Assembly (NCBI RefSeq): GCF_008370495.1
Contig: NZ_VTUX01000001.1
Location: 186,001 to 250,000 of the forward strand
Direction: 5' to 3'
DNA: 64,000 bases
Source: Pseudohalioglobus sediminis
Lineage (GTDB): Bacteria > Pseudomonadota > Gammaproteobacteria > Pseudomonadales > Halieaceae
Every line of letters starts with the position of its first letter. Positions within the stretch are counted from its first letter, which is position 1. Of this stretch, positions 45,001 through 54,053 are shown in pieces. A program made the position numbers and the translations under genes. The notes beneath the pieces were generated by a model. That model made no database searches and was not told where the DNA came from. It saw only the letters and a list, made by a program, of their open reading frames with translations.

Positions 45001-46960
45001 TGAGCAGGCGGTTGAAGGAATCGCTCTCCGCCTCACCGAACCAGATGCGGGCAAAGGCGTCCTCGAACTCCTCTTTTACCTCCTCAAGGTCGACGTTGTC
45101 GGCCAGGCCGTACAACATGGTGAATTCCTGCACCCAGTAGCTCTCGCCACTTTGCGCCTGCACACCGTAGGGCCGTTCGCTGACCACCCGCAGGCCGAGG
45201 TTCTCCAGTATGGGCAACACGTCAGACAAGGGCAGGCTGGCGCCCTTGTTGTACAGGCGCAGGCGCAGGGTGTCCTCACCGTTTTCCAGTGGCCGGTACA
45301 GCGACATGGCCAGGCGTTCGCCGTTGACCAGGCGCAGGAACTTCTTGATGTCCACCACTGCCATCCGCGGGTCGAAATCATCGCGGTAGCCCGCCGGGAA
45401 GCCGCCGCCGAGTTGCACTGCGTACTGGTTGCCGTGTTCCTCGCCAAATTCTTCAATCAGGCGGTTGCGCAGGCGATCTTCCCAGTCCAGGGAGGCCTGT
45501 ACTACCAGGTCTTCCAGTTCCTTGTCGTCGTAGTCGAGGGCACGGTCCGGATTCACCCGCAGAACGAAATGGCAGCGTACCAGGATCGACTCCGAAAAAT
45601 GGGTGGTGAACTCCGACTCCTCCGCCTGGAAGGCATCGGTGAGAATATTGCCTATCAGTTCGCGCAATTCGGTGGTGTAGCGATCCCGGGGCACGTAAAC
45701 GATACAGCTGACAAACTTGCCATGGATATCCCGGCGCACGAACAGGCGCGTTTGCCTGCGCTCCTGGATGCGGTTGATGGCATTCACCGTGCTGTACAGG
45801 TCCGCGATGCTGGACTGGAACAGTTCATCCCGCGGATAGAGTTCCAGCACCCTGGCCAGTTCCCGGGATTCGTGCTCCGCCCAATCCATGTGCGACATAT
45901 CCATCACCGCCTGCACCTTGCGCCGCAGGATGGGAATGTACTTGGGGTGCATGGTGTACACCGAGGACGTATACAAACCAATGAAACGGTGCTGGCCGAT
46001 CATTTCCCCCGCGTCATTGAACACCCGTGCTTCAACATAGTCAGGGTAGGTCAGCCGGTGCACGCGGGAACGCTCACGCGACTTGGAGAAACTCAGCTGC
46101 CGGCGCTGCAGCTCTTCTTCGGACATACCCGCCAGGTCTGTTTCCAGATCCTCGACACCACGGGTCTGGCGAAACCGCAACAAACCCAGGCGATTGTCCT
46201 GCGATGCGCTCACCACAGGCCGCTCGCCGGAGCGGTCCACGACCAGGTATTCATAGCCAAGCAGGGTCATGTGCTGCTGTCGCATCCACACGAAGAATGC
46301 GGCCGCCTCTTCGCGCAGGTCGGCGTCCACGCAGTCGCTGTCGCGAATCATCTGCACGGTGGCATCGAGGCGCTCTGTCATGGCCGGGAAGTCATCCACC
46401 ACCACCGCCACTTCACCGAGAATATCCAGCAGCGTATGCCGCAGCTCGTCCAGTGCCTCCGGGCTGGAGTGACGCGCCAGTTCAAAGTACACCAGGGCCT
46501 CGCTGGGGCAATCCGCGTCGGTGTCTTCGCTGTGCCCGAGAATCTCAGCCAGCGAGCCATCCTGCGCACGACGCACCGCGAGGTTGGTACTGGCAATCAC
46601 GCGAATCGGCAGGTTGCGGCGATTGATTTCGCCACGCACGGATGCGGTAATAAAGGGAATGCCGCGGCAATGAATCACCAGAATGGTGTTGTTACTTTCC
46701 CAGCCGTGCTTCTGCAACTCGGGGTTGAAAATCAGCAACTGCGGGCTCTCGTTTACCGGTTGGTCCATCAGCGACAGCAGGTGCACCAGGCAGCCGTAAA
46801 GATTGTCGATTGAGCGACCATGCATATCTTCGGCGGCGAAACGCCGATAAAACGTATCGGCAAGATTCTGCAGCGAATCCCGACGCGCGGGGTCAGCCTC
46901 TGCCTCGATACGCTGACCGAGTTCCGCTATCAGGCTGTCCTTGAACTTTTCCCACATCAT
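42086..46960 (-). CDS. gdhB: NAD-specific glutamate dehydrogenase, large (L-GDH, ~180 kDa) type
   Basis: This enzyme deaminates glutamate to 2-oxoglutarate with NAD+ and serves glutamate and arginine catabolism. The 1624-residue protein has the long regulatory N-terminal part with ACT-like regions typical of GDH-180 and the catalytic core with VPVGAKGGFVARQL (catalytic Lys), YDHKKMGITAKGAW, TVVGIGDMAGDVFGNGMLLS for NAD binding, and GGVDCSDHEVNIKIL. The length is normal for the family (about 1600). ATG 46960 is chosen because GGGGG lies eight bases before it; ATG at 46978 is possible and adds six residues. Stands alone on its strand. Confidence 0.94.
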   Translation of the reverse strand: MMWEKFKDSLIAELGQRIEAEADPARRDSLQNLADTFYRRFAAEDMHGRSIDNLYGCLVHLLSLMDQPVNESPQLLIFNPELQKHGWESNNTILVIHCRGIPFITASVRGEINRRNLPIRVIASTNLAVRRAQDGSLAEILGHSEDTDADCPSEALVYFELARHSSPEALDELRHTLLDILGEVAVVVDDFPAMTERLDATVQMIRDSDCVDADLREEAAAFFVWMRQQHMTLLGYEYLVVDRSGERPVVSASQDNRLGLLRFRQTRGVEDLETDLAGMSEEELQRRQLSFSKSRERSRVHRLTYPDYVEARVFNDAGEMIGQHRFIGLYTSSVYTMHPKYIPILRRKVQAVMDMSHMDWAEHESRELARVLELYPRDELFQSSIADLYSTVNAINRIQERRQTRLFVRRDIHGKFVSCIVYVPRDRYTTELRELIGNILTDAFQAEESEFTTHFSESILVRCHFVLRVNPDRALDYDDKELEDLVVQASLDWEDRLRNRLIEEFGEEHGNQYAVQLGGGFPAGYRDDFDPRMAVVDIKKFLRLVNGERLAMSLYRPLENGEDTLRLRLYNKGASLPLSDVLPILENLGLRVVSERPYGVQAQSGESYWVQEFTMLYGLADNVDLEEVKEEFEDAFARIWFGEAESDSFNRLLIGTRLNWREIALLRAYARYLLQLNFPYSVDYIAETMAQHLHITALIVEQFLTRFSPVFDGDEDWRAERELAVEERILTSLEEVENLGQDRIIRQYVKLVKATQRTNFFQQEPGGGLKSYISLKLKPASIPDMPRPVPLYEVYVYSPRVEGVHLRGGKVARGGLRWSDRQEDFRTEVLGLVKAQQVKNAVIVPVGAKGGFVARQLRADMSRDEVQQEGIECYKMFIRGLLDITDNRGEVSVVRPPHCVAKDDDDPYLVVAADKGTATFSDIANGLSAEYDFWLGDAFASGGSAGYDHKKMGITAKGAWVSVQRHFREMGVDVQNTDFTVVGIGDMAGDVFGNGMLLSRHIRLLAAFNHLHIFVDPNPDAETSYQERERLFNLPRSSWADYNRELISAGGGVFSRAAKSITISEEMRECFDIEAQQLTPNELISHLLRARVDLLWNGGIGTYVKASSESHVAVGDKANDSLRVDGRALRCKVVGEGGNLGMTQLARVEYALAGGRSNTDFIDNAGGVDCSDHEVNIKILLNAVVARGDLTEKQRNQLLVAMTDDVSRLVLKNNYRQVQAISLVERQAEERFGEYRRLIQSMEEAGRIDRALEFLPSEEELTERRAHNQPLTRPELSILISYSKAILKEELIDSDLGADPFLSDLVKTAFPGRLVDEYGEEILSHRLHREIMATQLANDIINRMGLNFVLRQARATGAGAADVARAYITVMELFRLRELWDWIELLDHKVGNDVQMDMMLKLLRLVKRGTRWLLRNRRHELKPTALVQEFSAGLEALGDAFPDMLRGSTAEQYQATYERYLEQGVGEDLAARVAGTHQAYTALGIIQVATETEAPLQDVARLYFFMGERLELDWFSAQILASKVENEWQALARDTYLEDLEWQQRTLAVGALKYLPDDGNLLTCLQRWEAEQGALLERWQDMLAQLHANEAPDFAMFAVANRELLDLAQSSLRSAAQSPATGPG
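42094..42111 (+). terminator. Possible terminator of rmf
   Basis: Stem GCCCCG/CGGGGC with a TTG loop followed by TTT, starting 45 bases past the rmf stop and inside the last codons of the convergent glutamate dehydrogenase gene. The short T run makes it weak. Confidence 0.35.
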
Positions 46961-47216
46961 TGCGTGCGCCCCCATCATTATCCATTGGCCGGCACTGGTG
47001 GCCCGCTTTGCTGCAAGTCTAGACCAAAGCGTCGCCCTTGCGTGACCCGACAGGAACTTTTACCACGGTGAAAAGTCACAGATTGCGCCGGGCATGGCAG
47101 CGCCCGGCCGGTTGCGTACAACCCCGGGACGTTGCGGGTGTAGACCGGTGATCAGGGTGCGCTACAATGCGTGCCTTCTCAATTTGACCAAACTCAACAG
47201 AACAACAGGAGTACGC

Positions 47217-48172
<956 letters not shown>

Positions 48173-48173
<1 letters not shown>

Positions 48174-49114
48174 TGCTGCGCCCCCAGTTCACCCATCCCG
48201 CCCGGGGCGCCTACGTTGCACTGGAACAACTGATCGCACTGCGTTTCCCGGCACGGCAGCTCAAGCTGGCACGCCGCAAGCGTGCGCTCAACCATATCAC
48301 CGGGCCCAACAAGTCAAACTTTCGCGGTCGCGGTATCGACTTCGAGGAGGTGCGGAACTACCAGCCCGGTGACGATATACGCGGCATCGACTGGCGCGTA
48401 ACCGCGCGCACCGGAGAGGCCCACACCAAGCTGTTTCGCGAAGAGCGCGAACGCCCGGTAATCATGGTGATCGACCAGCGTCCCGCCATGTTTTTCGGCT
48501 CCCGGCACTGTTTCAAGTCCGTGCTCGCCGCGCACCTGGCGAGCCTGCTCAGCTGGGCGGCACTGGACGGGGGCGATCGCATCGGCGGCCTGGTGTTCAA
48601 CCACAGGGAACACAGCGAAATCCGCCCCAGGCGCTCGCGGCGCAACGTGCTGGCACTGCTGTCCCAGATAGAGTCATTCAACGCGTCACTGCCACTGGCG
48701 CCGCAGCGCGAAAACCAGAGCTTCGCGGAGATGCTTGCCAACCTGCGCAGGATCGCCAAACCGGGAAGCGATATCTACCTGGTCAGCGATTTTGCCGGTG
48801 CCACCTCCGAGGACGCGCGCAGGCACCTGTTCCAGCTTTCCCGCCATGCCCAGGTCACCGCCCTGGCGTGTCACGACCCGCTGGAGCGGGAACTGCCGCG
48901 CGCCGGCCGCTACGCCGTAACCGACGGCGAACGCCGCAGCGAACTCGACACCGCTGACCAGCGCATTCGTGCACACTACCAGCGTTCCATGGCGGCGCAG
49001 TCAGCAACCCTGCAACAGGACCTGCAACGACTGGGGATACCGCTGCTGGCGGCCAGCACCGAACAGGCCCCGCTGTCACTGTTGCAAACCTACTATGGCG
49101 AGGCCGGGCGGTGA
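48173..49114 (+). CDS. DUF58 domain protein of the Bat operon
   Basis: A 313-residue cytosolic protein with the DUF58 signature GRGIDFEEVRNYQPGDDIRG followed by IDWRVTARTGEAHTKLF. The rest has a VWA-like fold (IMVIDQRPAMFFGS). The function of DUF58 proteins is not defined, but they accompany MoxR ATPases almost always and may bind the ATPase clients. Start ATG overlaps the moxR stop by one base (TGATG). Confidence 0.93.
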
Positions 49115-49590
49115 CACCGACAGACCCGCTGGCACAGCTCAATCCCCTGCGCGAGGCCCAGCCCATCGGCTGGTGGCCGCCGGCACCGGGCTGGTGGCTG
49201 GCGGCGGTGCTGCTGCTCCTGGCCGCGTGCTGGGCGCTGTGGTGGCTGTGGCGACGTCACCGGCGCAATGCCTACCGTCGCCAGGGCCTGGCGCAACTGG
49301 CGGCAATAACCGGGGAGTGGCAGGCGCATGGCGACAGCGCCGCGACCCTGGCCGATACCAACGCCCTGCTGAAAGCAGTCGCCCTGCAGGCCTATCCAGC
49401 GCGAGAAGTCGCGGCGGCGACCGGGGCGGCCTGGTGTGAGTTGCTTAACCGCGGTATGGACAATCGACACCAGTTCTCTGCCGCCACGCTGCAGGCGCAA
49501 TATCACCCCCAGGCGGACGCCAGCGATGTGGACGCACACCTGCAGCGGGCCCGGTACTGGATTCGCCATCATCGGGGGCAGCATGATTGA
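49111..49590 (+). CDS. DUF4381 membrane protein of the Bat operon
   Basis: A 159-residue protein with one membrane helix (PGWWLAAVLLLLAACWALWWLW, about 27-47) followed by a basic loop RRHRRNAYRR and a cytosolic helical domain. The start LAQLNPLREAQPIGWWPPAPGWW is the DUF4381 mark. Found between DUF58 and batA in proteobacterial Bat operons. GTG 49111 overlaps the DUF58 stop; its own end overlaps batA by 8 bases. Role unknown, probably assembly of the membrane complex. Confidence 0.87.
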   Translation: MTPTDPLAQLNPLREAQPIGWWPPAPGWWLAAVLLLLAACWALWWLWRRHRRNAYRRQGLAQLAAITGEWQAHGDSAATLADTNALLKAVALQAYPAREVAAATGAAWCELLNRGMDNRHQFSAATLQAQYHPQADASDVDAHLQRARYWIRHHRGQHD

Positions 49591-50617
49591 GTGGTTGTGG
49601 CCATGGCTGCTGTTGCTGGCACCCCTGCCCTGGCTGCTGCGCCGCATGCTGCCACCGGCGAGCGGACAGGAGCCGGCCCTGCGCGCGCCCTTCTTTGATC
49701 GCTGGCAACAGCTGAGCGATACCCAGGGCACCGCCGGCGCCAGTAACCAGCGCCTGCCGATGCTGATGCTGTGGCTGCTCTGGCTACTGCTACTGCTGGC
49801 AGCGGCCAGGCCGATGTGGGTGGGTGAGCCTATCGAGCTGCCCAACAGCGGCCGCGACCTGATGCTGGCGGTGGATATATCCGGCTCCATGAAGGTCGAG
49901 GATATGGAGATGGCCGACCAGATGGTGAGCCGGATTCGCGCCGTCAAGCAGGTGGCCAGTGAATTCATCAGGCAGCGCGAGGGGGATCGCCTGGGACTGA
50001 TCCTGTTCGGCAGCAACGCCTACGTGCAGTCACCGCTCAGCTTCGATACCGGCACCGTGCGCCGCTTCCTGCTCGAGGCCCAGATCGGCTTTGCCGGCCA
50101 GGACACCGCTATCGGCGATGCCATCGGCCTGGCGGTCAAACGCCTGCGCGAACGCCCGGCTGAAAGTCGTGTGCTGGTGCTGCTCAGCGATGGCAGGGAT
50201 ACCGCCAGTTCGGTGCAACCGCTTGACGCCGCCCGGCTGGCAGCCGACCTGGGTATCCGCATTTATACCATCGGCATCGGCGCCGACCGACTGACCATGC
50301 CCGGTATCTTCGGATCCAGCTTCGGCGCACGCCAGGTCAACCCCTCCGCTGAGCTCGACGAGGCAGGCTTGCAAGAAATTGCAAAGCTGACAGGTGGCCA
50401 GTATTTCCGCGCCCGCAACCCCGCTGAACTGGCCAACATCTACCAGTTGCTGGACCAGCTCGAGCCGATAGAAGTGGACGCGGCCAGCTACCGCCCGCGA
50501 CAGGCGCTGGGATACATTCCGCTGCTGCTGGCGCTGGGGGCGAGCTTCGCTCTCGCGCTGTGGCGCAGCTGGCGATCGTATGGCCGCGCTGCAGCGCTGC
50601 CGGAGGGCGGCCGATGA
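49583..50617 (+). CDS. batA: BatA-type VWA membrane protein
   Basis: A 344-residue membrane protein with two N-terminal helices (about 3-20 and 58-76), a von Willebrand A domain from about 91 with an intact MIDAS site DISGS (Asp98) and later TDG-type LLSDGRDTASS, and a C-terminal helix (YIPLLLALGASFALALW). The VWA face lies in the periplasm in models of Bat complexes. ATG 49583 is the start; longer frames run through the previous gene. Overlaps the next start by 4 bases (ATGA). Confidence 0.92.
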   Translation: MIEWLWPWLLLLAPLPWLLRRMLPPASGQEPALRAPFFDRWQQLSDTQGTAGASNQRLPMLMLWLLWLLLLLAAARPMWVGEPIELPNSGRDLMLAVDISGSMKVEDMEMADQMVSRIRAVKQVASEFIRQREGDRLGLILFGSNAYVQSPLSFDTGTVRRFLLEAQIGFAGQDTAIGDAIGLAVKRLRERPAESRVLVLLSDGRDTASSVQPLDAARLAADLGIRIYTIGIGADRLTMPGIFGSSFGARQVNPSAELDEAGLQEIAKLTGGQYFRARNPAELANIYQLLDQLEPIEVDAASYRPRQALGYIPLLLALGASFALALWRSWRSYGRAAALPEGGR

Positions 50618-52392
50618 GCTTTCACCTGATGCGACCGGAGTGGCTCTGGCTGCTGCTGCCGGCACTGCTGCTGTTCATCATCCTGTGGCGCTCGGGGCGC
50701 CACAGCGCAGGCTGGAGTAACGTGATCGACCCGGAGTTACTGCCTCACCTGATCGGCGAAGACAGCCTGCGCAGCCCCCGCCGCCTGGTGCCCGGACTGG
50801 TGCTGCTGGCCTGGGTGCTGGCGACCGTGGCCGCGGCCGGCCCCAGCTTCCAGAAGGTTGCACAGCCGGTATTGCAGAAGCAGGACGCCCTGGTGCTGGT
50901 ACTGGACCTCAGTTACTCGATGACCGCGGGCGACCTGGCACCCTCGCGTATTGATCGCGCCCGGCAGAAACTGCTCGACCTCTTGCAGCGCCGGCGCGAA
51001 GGCCAGACCGGGCTGATCGCCTATGCCGGGGACGCCCACATCGTGACCCCGCTGACCGATGACACGCCCACGATTGCCAACCTGCTCCCGGCGCTACACC
51101 CCGGCATGATGCCGATACCCGGTTCCGCGCCAGCCGGGGCTATCTCCTCGGCGCTGCAACTGTTGCACTCCGCCGGCATCCGCAGCGGGCGTATTTTGCT
51201 GCTCACCGACGGCATGACAGAGCGGGACCGCGAAGCGGTGCAAGACGCAATGCGCGGAAGCGGCGCTAGCCTGTCCATCATGGGCATCGGCACGCAGACC
51301 GGTGCACCCCTGCCCCTGCCGCGTGGTGGCTTTCTCAAGGACGATGCTGGCGCCATTGTCATGCCCGGCCTGGAGGAGCAGAGGCTGCGCGAGCTGGCCA
51401 GCGCCACCGGCGCACGCTACATGCGTATGCAGGTGGACGACAGTGACCTCGACTTCCTGCTGTCACAGCCACTGCTGGAAGATGCAGACCAGATGCTGGC
51501 ACTGGATCGCTCTGCCGATGCCTGGGAAGACCAGGGCTACTGGTTGGTGTTGCTGCTGCTGCCACTGACGCTGGCCGCGTTTCGTCGCGGCTGGGTCGTC
51601 TGCCTGCTGCCCCTGCTGGTACTGCCCCTGCCGCAGCCGGCGCAGGCCGGTATCTGGGACGACCTCTGGCTGACCCGCGACCAGCAGGGGCAACGTGCGC
51701 TGCAGCGCGACGACGCGGCGGCTGCGGCAGAGCTGTTTACCGACCCGGCGTGGGCCGGCACCGCCGCCTTTGCAGCAGGGGACTATGAGGCGGCCAGCGA
51801 GCATTTCTCGGCTGTCGACAACGCCGACGGCTGGTATAACCGGGGCAATGCGCTGGCCCGCGCCGGCCAGCTGGATGCCGCCATTGCCGCCTATCGGGAA
51901 TCACTGCAGCGCGATCCCGGACGCCGGGACGCAGAGGAAAACCTGGCCTTGCTGGAACAGCTGAAACAACAGCAGCAAGAGCAGCAACAGCAGGGGCAGG
52001 ACCCGCAACAGGGAGAGGACCAGCAGCAGGGGCAGGACCAGCAACAGGGGCAGGACCAGCAACAGGGGCAGGACCCGCAGCAGGGACAGGACCAGCAACA
52101 GGGGCAGGACCAGCAGCAGGGACAGGACCAGCAACAGGAACAGGAACAGGAGCCGCAGCAGGGACAGAATCAGCAGCAGGGACAGGACCCGCAGCAGGCC
52201 AGGACACAGGAAGCACTGCGGGCAATGACCGACGCCGACACCGCTGCCGACATGGAAAAAGACCAGGCACTGGAACAATGGCTGCGTCGCGTACCGGACG
52301 ACCCCTCGGGCCTGCTGCGGGAAAAATTCCGTTACCAGAGCCAACGACGCCAGGCAGAAGGAAAATCGAAAGATGATGACACGTACTGGTAA
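50614..52392 (+). CDS. BatB-BatC fusion: VWA domain plus TPR with Q-rich repeat tail
   Basis: A 592-residue protein combining two Bat subunits. N-terminal helices (about 8-24 and 60-78), VWA domain with MIDAS DLSYSMTAGD, then a central membrane pair (about 312-330 and 335-352), then TPR-like repeats (GDYEAASEHFSAVDNADGW and NALARAGQLDAAIAAYRES). After these comes a low-complexity tail, about 77 residues of QQGQDP/QQGQDQ repeats, and a short conserved end (QWLRRVPDDPSGLLREKFRY), typical for BatC. Separate BatB and BatC exist in many bacteria; fusions are also known. Starts at ATG 50614 overlapping batA stop. Confidence 0.9.
   Translation: MSFHLMRPEWLWLLLPALLLFIILWRSGRHSAGWSNVIDPELLPHLIGEDSLRSPRRLVPGLVLLAWVLATVAAAGPSFQKVAQPVLQKQDALVLVLDLSYSMTAGDLAPSRIDRARQKLLDLLQRRREGQTGLIAYAGDAHIVTPLTDDTPTIANLLPALHPGMMPIPGSAPAGAISSALQLLHSAGIRSGRILLLTDGMTERDREAVQDAMRGSGASLSIMGIGTQTGAPLPLPRGGFLKDDAGAIVMPGLEEQRLRELASATGARYMRMQVDDSDLDFLLSQPLLEDADQMLALDRSADAWEDQGYWLVLLLLPLTLAAFRRGWVVCLLPLLVLPLPQPAQAGIWDDLWLTRDQQGQRALQRDDAAAAAELFTDPAWAGTAAFAAGDYEAASEHFSAVDNADGWYNRGNALARAGQLDAAIAAYRESLQRDPGRRDAEENLALLEQLKQQQQEQQQQGQDPQQGEDQQQGQDQQQGQDQQQGQDPQQGQDQQQGQDQQQGQDQQQEQEQEPQQGQNQQQGQDPQQARTQEALRAMTDADTAADMEKDQALEQWLRRVPDDPSGLLREKFRYQSQRRQAEGKSKDDDTYW
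51967..52197 (+). repeat. 18-bp tandem repeat coding for QQGQDQ/QQGQDP
   Basis: About eleven degenerate copies of an 18-base unit (CAGCAACAGGGGCAGGAC and variants) stay in frame within the batB-batC fusion gene. Units are near identical in the middle and decay at both ends. Copy number may vary between strains. Confidence 0.85.
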
Positions 52393-54043
52393 AGCACTGC
52401 GTGCAGCACTGGTGTTGCTGCTGCTTCAGGCCAGCCCCGGTGTGTGGGCGGTGGTCGAGGCCAGCGTGGATCGCACTGAAGCGGCGCTGGGCGACACCCT
52501 GCAACTGGTGATCAGTGCCTCGGAAGATGACGAGGACCTCGGCAGCGCGGACCTCGCCGGGTTGCAGGACGACTTCCAGGTACTGTCCCGCAGCACGCGC
52601 AGCAATACCAGCATCGTCAATGGCCAGCGCAGCCACCAGCGTCAGCTGCAACTCGAAATCACCCCGCTGCGCACCGGGGTACTGGAAATCCCCGCTTTTA
52701 CAATTGGCAGTAAACGCACCGCACCTATCCAGATACGGGTCACCGATGCACCGAAGCTCGATCCGGGGCAGCAGACAGTACTGTTTGAGGCGGAAGTCGA
52801 TCGCGACAGCGTCTATGTCCAGGGGCAGGTGCTGCTCACCGTGCGCTTGCAGCAGGCCATCAACCTGGATGATCAGCGGATCACCGAACTGGAGGTGCCC
52901 GGGGCATTTGTAGTGCCGCTGGAACAGAAATCGTTCCAGCGCCAGGTCAATGGCCGCCCCTGGCTGGTATACGAGGTTCGCTACGCGCTGTTTCCCGAGC
53001 AAAGCGGCGCCATGGAAATTCCCGCGCTGCGCTTTACCGCACGCGAGAGTGTGCGCCGCCGCAGTCTGTTCGATTCCACGCGCGGGCGCGTGGTGAGGCT
53101 TAACAGCGAACCGATACGCATCGAGGTAAAACCGCGACCGGCCGCATTCACCGGCGATTCATGGCTGCCGGCACGCAACCTGGTAGTGGAGGAAGAATGG
53201 TCCGCTGATCCGGATGCGTTGCAAGTGGGCGCGTCGGTGACCCGCACGGTAAGGCTGCGCGCTGAAGGCGTGCAGGGAGCACAGTTGCCGCCGGTCCTGT
53301 TCCAGCCGGTTGCGGGCATCAAGCACTACCCGGACCAGCCCGCCATCAGCGACAGCGAAATATCCAGCGGCCTGCTGGGTTCGCGCAGCGACAGTGTGGC
53401 GATTGTGCCTACACGCGCAGGGCGCATCGAACTGCCCGCGGTGGAGATTCCATGGTGGGACACTGACGCCGAAGTGATGCGCACTGCCGTCATTCCCGCT
53501 CGCACGCTGGACGTTAGCGCCGCGGCGCCGGAGACTTCGGCGCCTGTCGGCCCAACCGCGCCCGCACTGAATCCCGGCGCCAGCACACCGGCGCCTGCCG
53601 CCGGCAGCAACCTGCTGTGGCAAGCGCTGACGCTGGTGTGTGCCCTGGGCTGGGCTGTCACCACGTTCCTGCTGTTGCGCCGCAGGGTGGCCACCAATGA
53701 AGCTACAGCGACAGCAGTGGCCAACTCCGCGCGCCGTGAATACAAGTCGCTGCTGGCGACCTGTGCCTCGGACCAGCCGGCAGCCGCGCGCAGCGCATTG
53801 ATCAACTGGGCAGCAGCGCTGGCGGACGATCCGGCAATCACTTCCCTGCAGGCGGCAGTGCAAGCACTGGACAGCGACGAGCTCGCGGCCGAGGCGGAGC
53901 GGTTGGAACGGGCGCTCTACGGCAGCGACGCCCAGGCCTGGCAGGGACAGCGACTGCGCGCTATCGTCGAGCATCTGCACGCCAGGCGGAACAAGGATCG
54001 CCCTGAGCAGGAAGCGCGGCTGCGTCTCTACCCCACAGGCTGA
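52373..54043 (+). CDS. batD: BatD family protein
   Basis: A 556-residue envelope protein, last of the Bat operon. A signal peptide (ALVLLLLQASPGVWA) is followed by several immunoglobulin-like beta domains with the BatD start VEASVDRTEAALGDTLQLVI and FQVLSRSTRSNTSIVNGQ, an Ala/Pro-rich linker, one membrane helix near residues 415-432 (LLWQALTLVCALGWAVTTFLL region) and a cytosolic helical tail. It begins inside the end of the previous gene (20-base overlap). Function in the complex is unknown beyond the Bat context. Ends 10 bases before the convergent pepN. Confidence 0.9.
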   Translation: MMTRTGKALRAALVLLLLQASPGVWAVVEASVDRTEAALGDTLQLVISASEDDEDLGSADLAGLQDDFQVLSRSTRSNTSIVNGQRSHQRQLQLEITPLRTGVLEIPAFTIGSKRTAPIQIRVTDAPKLDPGQQTVLFEAEVDRDSVYVQGQVLLTVRLQQAINLDDQRITELEVPGAFVVPLEQKSFQRQVNGRPWLVYEVRYALFPEQSGAMEIPALRFTARESVRRRSLFDSTRGRVVRLNSEPIRIEVKPRPAAFTGDSWLPARNLVVEEEWSADPDALQVGASVTRTVRLRAEGVQGAQLPPVLFQPVAGIKHYPDQPAISDSEISSGLLGSRSDSVAIVPTRAGRIELPAVEIPWWDTDAEVMRTAVIPARTLDVSAAAPETSAPVGPTAPALNPGASTPAPAAGSNLLWQALTLVCALGWAVTTFLLLRRRVATNEATATAVANSARREYKSLLATCASDQPAAARSALINWAAALADDPAITSLQAAVQALDSDELAAEAERLERALYGSDAQAWQGQRLRAIVEHLHARRNKDRPEQEARLRLYPTG

Positions 54044-54053
54044 GTTATCGGCC

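Noticed and set aside
44879-46813. Long open frame (about 640 codons) antisense to the glutamate dehydrogenase gene
   Set aside because: It lacks any recognisable domain and mirrors the codon pattern of the real gene; long antisense frames are common in GC-rich DNA.
51967-52197. Regular repeats resembling a CRISPR array
   Set aside because: The 18-base units are contiguous, in frame and coding for QQGQDQ; there are no spacers or cas genes.
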